Of a stretch of DNA of 34,375 nucleotides, positions 31,228 through 34,375 are shown one piece after another; positions within the stretch are counted from its first letter, which is position 1, and each line of letters starts with the position of its first letter. Under the pieces are notes generated by a model, which was not told the DNA's origin, made no database searches, and saw only the letters and a program-made list of their open reading frames with translations. Source of the DNA: Sphingomonadaceae bacterium (GTDB taxonomy: Bacteria; Pseudomonadota; Alphaproteobacteria; Sphingomonadales; Sphingomonadaceae); the NCBI GenBank assembly GCA_020630295.1, contig JAHDBR010000022.1, forward strand, positions 1 through 34,375, given 5' to 3'. The position numbers and the translations under genes are program-made.

Positions 31228-31323
31228 GCACGGGAGTCGGGTGGACGTTTGCGTTCGCCAACCTGGTCAGGTCCGGAAGGAAGCAGCCACAACGAGTTGC
31301 GACGGGTCGCTCGGCTCCTTTTT
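31228..31323 (+). ncRNA. ffs: signal recognition particle RNA (4.5S-type, small)
   Basis: The conserved domain IV core GGTCCGGAAGGAAGCAGC is present at about 31270-31287. The flanking arms pair: GGAGTCG at 31233-31239 with CGGCTCC at 31312-31318 (one G-U pair), and the stem is closed by the GGAA tetraloop. A TTTTTC tract ends the gene. It binds Ffh and directs membrane proteins to the Sec channel. CTAGAC (31195) and CATATG (31219), 18 bases apart, could be its promoter. It lies immediately upstream of dnaX, a usual alphaproteobacterial neighbour. Exact ends are estimated. Confidence 0.92.
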
Positions 31324-31384
31324 CATCACATTTTCGTGCGTAACCTGCATGACAATCGCTGTCGCTGCGCCTACCACATGGTGC

Positions 31385-33202
31385 ATGGGTGATTCACCGG
31401 ATAATTCAGAAACCCCACCATGGGATACCGAAGAGGCAGAGTCTGGCCCGAGCGCGGCGGAATTAGAGGCTGCCGGTCAGAACTCTATGTTTGGTGACGC
31501 GCCTGCGGAGAAAGCTCCAAGCGAGACACCTGCTTCGGTCGAGGTAGAGGCTCCAGCTGAGCCTGCTCCGGCAAAAGCCACTGCGGAAGAGGTTGCCGAC
31601 CAGCCTTATCGCGTGCTGGCGCGCAAATACCGGCCGCAAACTTTTGCCGAGCTAATCGGTCAGGAACCGATGGTGCGCACGTTGGCGAATGCGATTGAGC
31701 GTGACCGGCTGGCCCATGCGTTTTTGATGACCGGTGTTCGCGGAGTGGGTAAAACCTCAACCGCGCGGCTGATTGCCAAGGCGCTAAATTGCATCGGAGC
31801 GGACGGGCAGGGCGGGCCTACAATTGATCCCTGCGGCCAGTGCGAGCCTTGCGTGGCGATTGCAGAAGGTCGCCACATCGATGTCATCGAAATGGATGCA
31901 GCATCGCATACCGGCGTGGATGATGTGCGCGAGATTATCGAGGCTGTGCGCTATGCTGCGGTCAGCGCGCGTTATAAAATCTACATTATTGACGAAGTCC
32001 ATATGCTGTCGCGCAACGCCTTTAATGCGCTACTGAAAACGCTGGAAGAACCGCCTGCGCATGTGAAATTCCTGTTTGCGACCACAGAAGTCGACAAACT
32101 GCCAGTAACGGTCCTCAGCCGCACACAAAGGTTCGATCTGCGGCGCATCACCTCCGAACTTCTCCAGACCCACTTTGGCAAGATTTGCACGCTGGAAGGT
32201 GTCGAAGCCGAGGATGAGGCGCTGCATATGATAGCTGCCTCGGCCGAAGGCTCTGTGCGCGATGGTCTATCCATTTTGGATCAAGCAATTGCCCATGCTG
32301 ATCTGGGCGGTGAGGGTAAAGTTACCGCTGCGCGGGTGCGCGATATGCTGGGCCTGTCTGACAAAGGCGCGCAGCGTGATCTGCTGCGCTTTCTGCTGGA
32401 AGGCGATGCCCCTGCAATGCTGAAAGCGATGGGCGATCAATATGCGCTGGGCGTGGAACCGCTGGCGTTGATGCGCGGCCTGATGGATCTGGTCCATAAA
32501 ATTACCATTGCGCAGATTGGCGGAAATGAGCCGGTTGCGCCTACTGCAGAAGAACGTGCTGCGCTGAGCGATTGGGCCGGGCGGCTTTCCACCGGACAGT
32601 TACACCGCTTGTGGCAATTGCTCCTCAAGGGATATGACGAGGTTAGGCAGGCACCCGATCCGCTGGTATCCGCGCAAATGGCACTGCTGCGCGCACTGCA
32701 CGCTGCCGATTTGCCCGATCCTGGAAAACTTGCGAAAAAGCTGGAGCATCTCGCGACAAACGGCGTCGCGGCCGCTGCGGATTCCGGCGGCAATGCGGCG
32801 GGATCAGCACCGACTGCGCGCGTCGATTGGGAACAATTGGTCGCTCAAGTGGAGGCTAATGGGAATCACCTCGCCGCCAGCATCATGAAATTGCAAGTCC
32901 GTCCGGTATCGCTGGAGCCGGGGGCGTTCCGCTTTTCCCGCCCGCCGCAATTCAAGGACGATATCTGCCCTCAATTGCGCGATGCCTTGATGGGCGCGAC
33001 CGGCGAACGCTGGACGGTGGAAGAATGCGGCGAAGAAGGGGAGCCTTCAATTGTCGAGAAGCAGGAGGCGCAGCAGCAATCCGCCTTGGAAAAACTGAAA
33101 CAACACCCACTTGTAGAAGCGACCATGGCCGCATTCCCCGACGCGGAAATGGTCGAAGATGATAGCGCTCCGGCCCAAAGCAAACGCGCTTGGGGCCGCT
33201 AG
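31385..33202 (+). CDS. dnaX: DNA polymerase III subunit gamma/tau
   Basis: This 605-residue clamp-loader ATPase loads the sliding clamp at the replisome. An acidic N-terminal extension (about 1-75, rich in Glu/Ala/Pro) precedes the AAA+ core that starts near RKYRPQTFAELIGQE. Walker A is GVRGVGKTS (about 117-125), zinc-binding cysteines are in DPCGQCEPC, Walker B is YIIDEVHMLS, and a sensor 1 region LFATTEVDKLP follows. The C-terminal part includes a tau-like domain and a basic end. I start at ATG 31385; the frame is open further upstream but there it runs through the SRP RNA gene. No strong ribosome site is seen, so the start is uncertain. Confidence 0.93.
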   Translation: MGDSPDNSETPPWDTEEAESGPSAAELEAAGQNSMFGDAPAEKAPSETPASVEVEAPAEPAPAKATAEEVADQPYRVLARKYRPQTFAELIGQEPMVRTLANAIERDRLAHAFLMTGVRGVGKTSTARLIAKALNCIGADGQGGPTIDPCGQCEPCVAIAEGRHIDVIEMDAASHTGVDDVREIIEAVRYAAVSARYKIYIIDEVHMLSRNAFNALLKTLEEPPAHVKFLFATTEVDKLPVTVLSRTQRFDLRRITSELLQTHFGKICTLEGVEAEDEALHMIAASAEGSVRDGLSILDQAIAHADLGGEGKVTAARVRDMLGLSDKGAQRDLLRFLLEGDAPAMLKAMGDQYALGVEPLALMRGLMDLVHKITIAQIGGNEPVAPTAEERAALSDWAGRLSTGQLHRLWQLLLKGYDEVRQAPDPLVSAQMALLRALHAADLPDPGKLAKKLEHLATNGVAAAADSGGNAAGSAPTARVDWEQLVAQVEANGNHLAASIMKLQVRPVSLEPGAFRFSRPPQFKDDICPQLRDALMGATGERWTVEECGEEGEPSIVEKQEAQQQSALEKLKQHPLVEATMAAFPDAEMVEDDSAPAQSKRAWGR

Positions 33203-33223
33203 ATAGATTTTGAGGATATCACG

Positions 33224-33565
33224 ATGAAATCGATGGAAGAGATGATTCAGGCTGCGCAGAAGGCGGCTGAAACAATCCAGACCCAAATGAATGACGTGCA
33301 GGCGAAGCTGGACTCAATCGAAGTCACCGGCGAAGCTGGCGGCGGCTTGGTCAAAGTGCGGGCCAGTGCAAAGGGCCGCATTCTTGGTGTGACCATTGAT
33401 GACAGTCTGATGAAGCTGGAAGAAAAACAGATGGTGGAAGATCTGGTCGCGGCTGCATTTAACGATGCACGGGGCAAGGCGGACCGGGTTTCCGAAGAAG
33501 AAATGAAAAATATCCAAGACGGTATGGGCCTGCCGCCGGGCTTCAATATGCCGGGTATGGGATAA
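33224..33565 (+). CDS. ybaB: YbaB/EbfC family nucleoid-associated protein
   Basis: The 113-residue protein has the family's length and sequence: EEMIQAAQKAAETIQTQMND, then VKVRASAKGRILGVTIDDSLM, MVEDLVAAAFNDARGKADRVS, and a glycine/methionine-rich end. It forms dimers that bind DNA, affecting nucleoid shape and expression. A GAGGATATCACG sequence is ahead of the ATG. It follows dnaX by 21 bases as usual; recR, the common next gene, is absent here. Confidence 0.95.
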   Translation: MKSMEEMIQAAQKAAETIQTQMNDVQAKLDSIEVTGEAGGGLVKVRASAKGRILGVTIDDSLMKLEEKQMVEDLVAAAFNDARGKADRVSEEEMKNIQDGMGLPPGFNMPGMG

Positions 33566-33626
33566 ACCCGTTCTGTGTTAAACGCCGATGATAAGGCGAT
33601 TGATTGAGGTTTGAGGAGAGACGACG

Positions 33627-34375
33627 ATGGCAACCGTAATGAACGATAATGGCAGCGGTTCTGATGCGGATGTCCGTTCGCAGGTCAGCGAAGAGGAATG
33701 GGCCGTTCGGGTCGATCTCGCAGCAGCTTACCGCTTGGTGGCGCTGTATGGCTGGGATGATCTGATCTTCACCCATCTCTCTGCACGTGTGCCGGGGCCG
33801 GAACATCACTTTCTGATCAATCCCTACGACATGATGTTTGAGGAGATTACCGCCTCCAGCCTGGTCAAAATCGACGTTGACGGGCAGCCGGTTATCCCGA
33901 CCTCGCACCCGGTCAATCCGGCTGGTTTCACCATCCATTCGGCGCTGCATATGAACTGCGATGCAGCCCATTCCGTGATGCATTTGCATACTCCGGCGGG
34001 CCAAGCTGTCAGCGCGATGACAGACGGCCTGATGGAACATACGCAGACGGGCATGATCGCCCGTAGCGACATCGCGTACCACGAGTATGAAGGCATCGCG
34101 ACCGACCTTGAAGAACGCGACCGTCTGGTTGAGGATATGGGTGACAAACACGCCATGATCCTGCGCAATCACGGCACTTTGGCCATCGGTAACAGTGTGG
34201 CTGAATGCTTCCTGCGGCTGTATTTCATCGAACGCGCCTGCGACGCACAGGTGAAGATGCTCTCCGCTGGCCGTGAGAACCTCAACAATCCGCCGCAAGG
34301 CACACCGGAAAAAGTAAAAGCACAAACCCCGCCAGCCGGTATCGGCATGGTCGCAAACGGCCTCGCATGGCCCGC
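33627..34375 (+). CDS. class II aldolase/adducin family protein, 5' part (runs off window)
   Basis: The frame is open from ATG 33627 to the last base, so the 3' end is missing; 249 full codons are visible. The ribosome site GAGGAG lies eight bases upstream. Family features are LAAAYRLVALYGWDDLIFTH (about 33-52), the zinc-binding pair in MHLHTPAGQAV and the third His in LRNHGTLAIG. It is related to fuculose-phosphate aldolases and to adducin-like proteins; the substrate is unknown. An Asp/Ser/Glu-rich head of about 25 residues precedes the domain. Confidence 0.9.
   Translation, partial: MATVMNDNGSGSDADVRSQVSEEEWAVRVDLAAAYRLVALYGWDDLIFTHLSARVPGPEHHFLINPYDMMFEEITASSLVKIDVDGQPVIPTSHPVNPAGFTIHSALHMNCDAAHSVMHLHTPAGQAVSAMTDGLMEHTQTGMIARSDIAYHEYEGIATDLEERDRLVEDMGDKHAMILRNHGTLAIGNSVAECFLRLYFIERACDAQVKMLSAGRENLNNPPQGTPEKVKAQTPPAGIGMVANGLAWP

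Noticed and set aside
32740-32760. Possible programmed frameshift site in dnaX (GCGAAAAAGC)
   Set aside because: The A run has only five A residues and in-frame phase GCG-AAA-AAG does not make the A-AAA-AAG slippery heptamer. No strong stem follows, so a gamma/tau frameshift is not supported.
33583-33605. CGCC...GGCG hairpin after ybaB as terminator
   Set aside because: The stem is four pairs with an eight-base loop and no T run, so it is too weak to call.

Overview
The window reads as a chromosomal segment of an alphaproteobacterium, most likely Sphingomonadales (Erythrobacteraceae-like). This is inferred from the kinds of genes present: yajC-secD-secF, aroQ-accB-accC, a small SRP RNA next to dnaX and ybaB, an NDUFS4-like complex I accessory subunit, a DUF6456 protein, an unlinked gene-transfer-agent-type holin and a PepSY/two-component cluster. 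No search was run, so the taxonomy is provisional. Genes are densely packed on both strands, with many short overlaps. No IS element, CRISPR array, rRNA or prophage block is visible, and no stretch above 300 bases lacks a gene or RNA.

Region by region. 1-5.3 kb: the 3' part of an M28 metallopeptidase, a small signal-peptide protein with a C-terminal membrane segment, a divergent regulatory region, a secreted small protein followed by an L,D-transpeptidase, a MATE transporter, and tRNAs Pro(TGG) and CAT. 5.3-9.2 kb: a NodB-like polysaccharide deacetylase, a kinase-like protein with a degenerate ATPase domain, and an Lrp/AsnC regulator overlapping a putative lipoprotein gene. 9.2-13.8 kb: a small DUF2805/TIGR03643 gene with an apparent CTG start, accC, accB, aroQ, a GTA-type holin whose start site lies in a hairpin, a CitE-like lyase, a perfect CRP-type palindrome ahead of a small membrane protein, and tRNA-Pro(GGG). 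14-17 kb: yajC-secD-secF. 17-21.8 kb: glycosyltransferase with an XRE regulator, DUF6456 protein, Fe-S type uracil-DNA glycosylase with an Uup-like ABC-F ATPase. 21.8-27 kb: secreted amidohydrolase, SIMPL protein, PepSY protein, response regulator and sensor kinase. 27-34.4 kb: chorismate mutase, polyprenyl diphosphate synthase, HrpB helicase, NDUFS4-like protein, SRP RNA, dnaX, ybaB and the 5' part of a class II aldolase.

Most of the window is housekeeping: fatty-acid and aromatic precursor synthesis, protein export (Sec and SRP), replication clamp loading and quinone side-chain synthesis. It is mixed with envelope functions and several small regulators. I do not see a complete new multi-gene system. 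The most unusual items are the holin start hairpin, the degenerate histidine kinase, the CTG-started DUF2805 gene hidden behind accC, the CRP-type site before an unrecognised membrane protein, and phased repeats in the divergent region near 1.8 kb.
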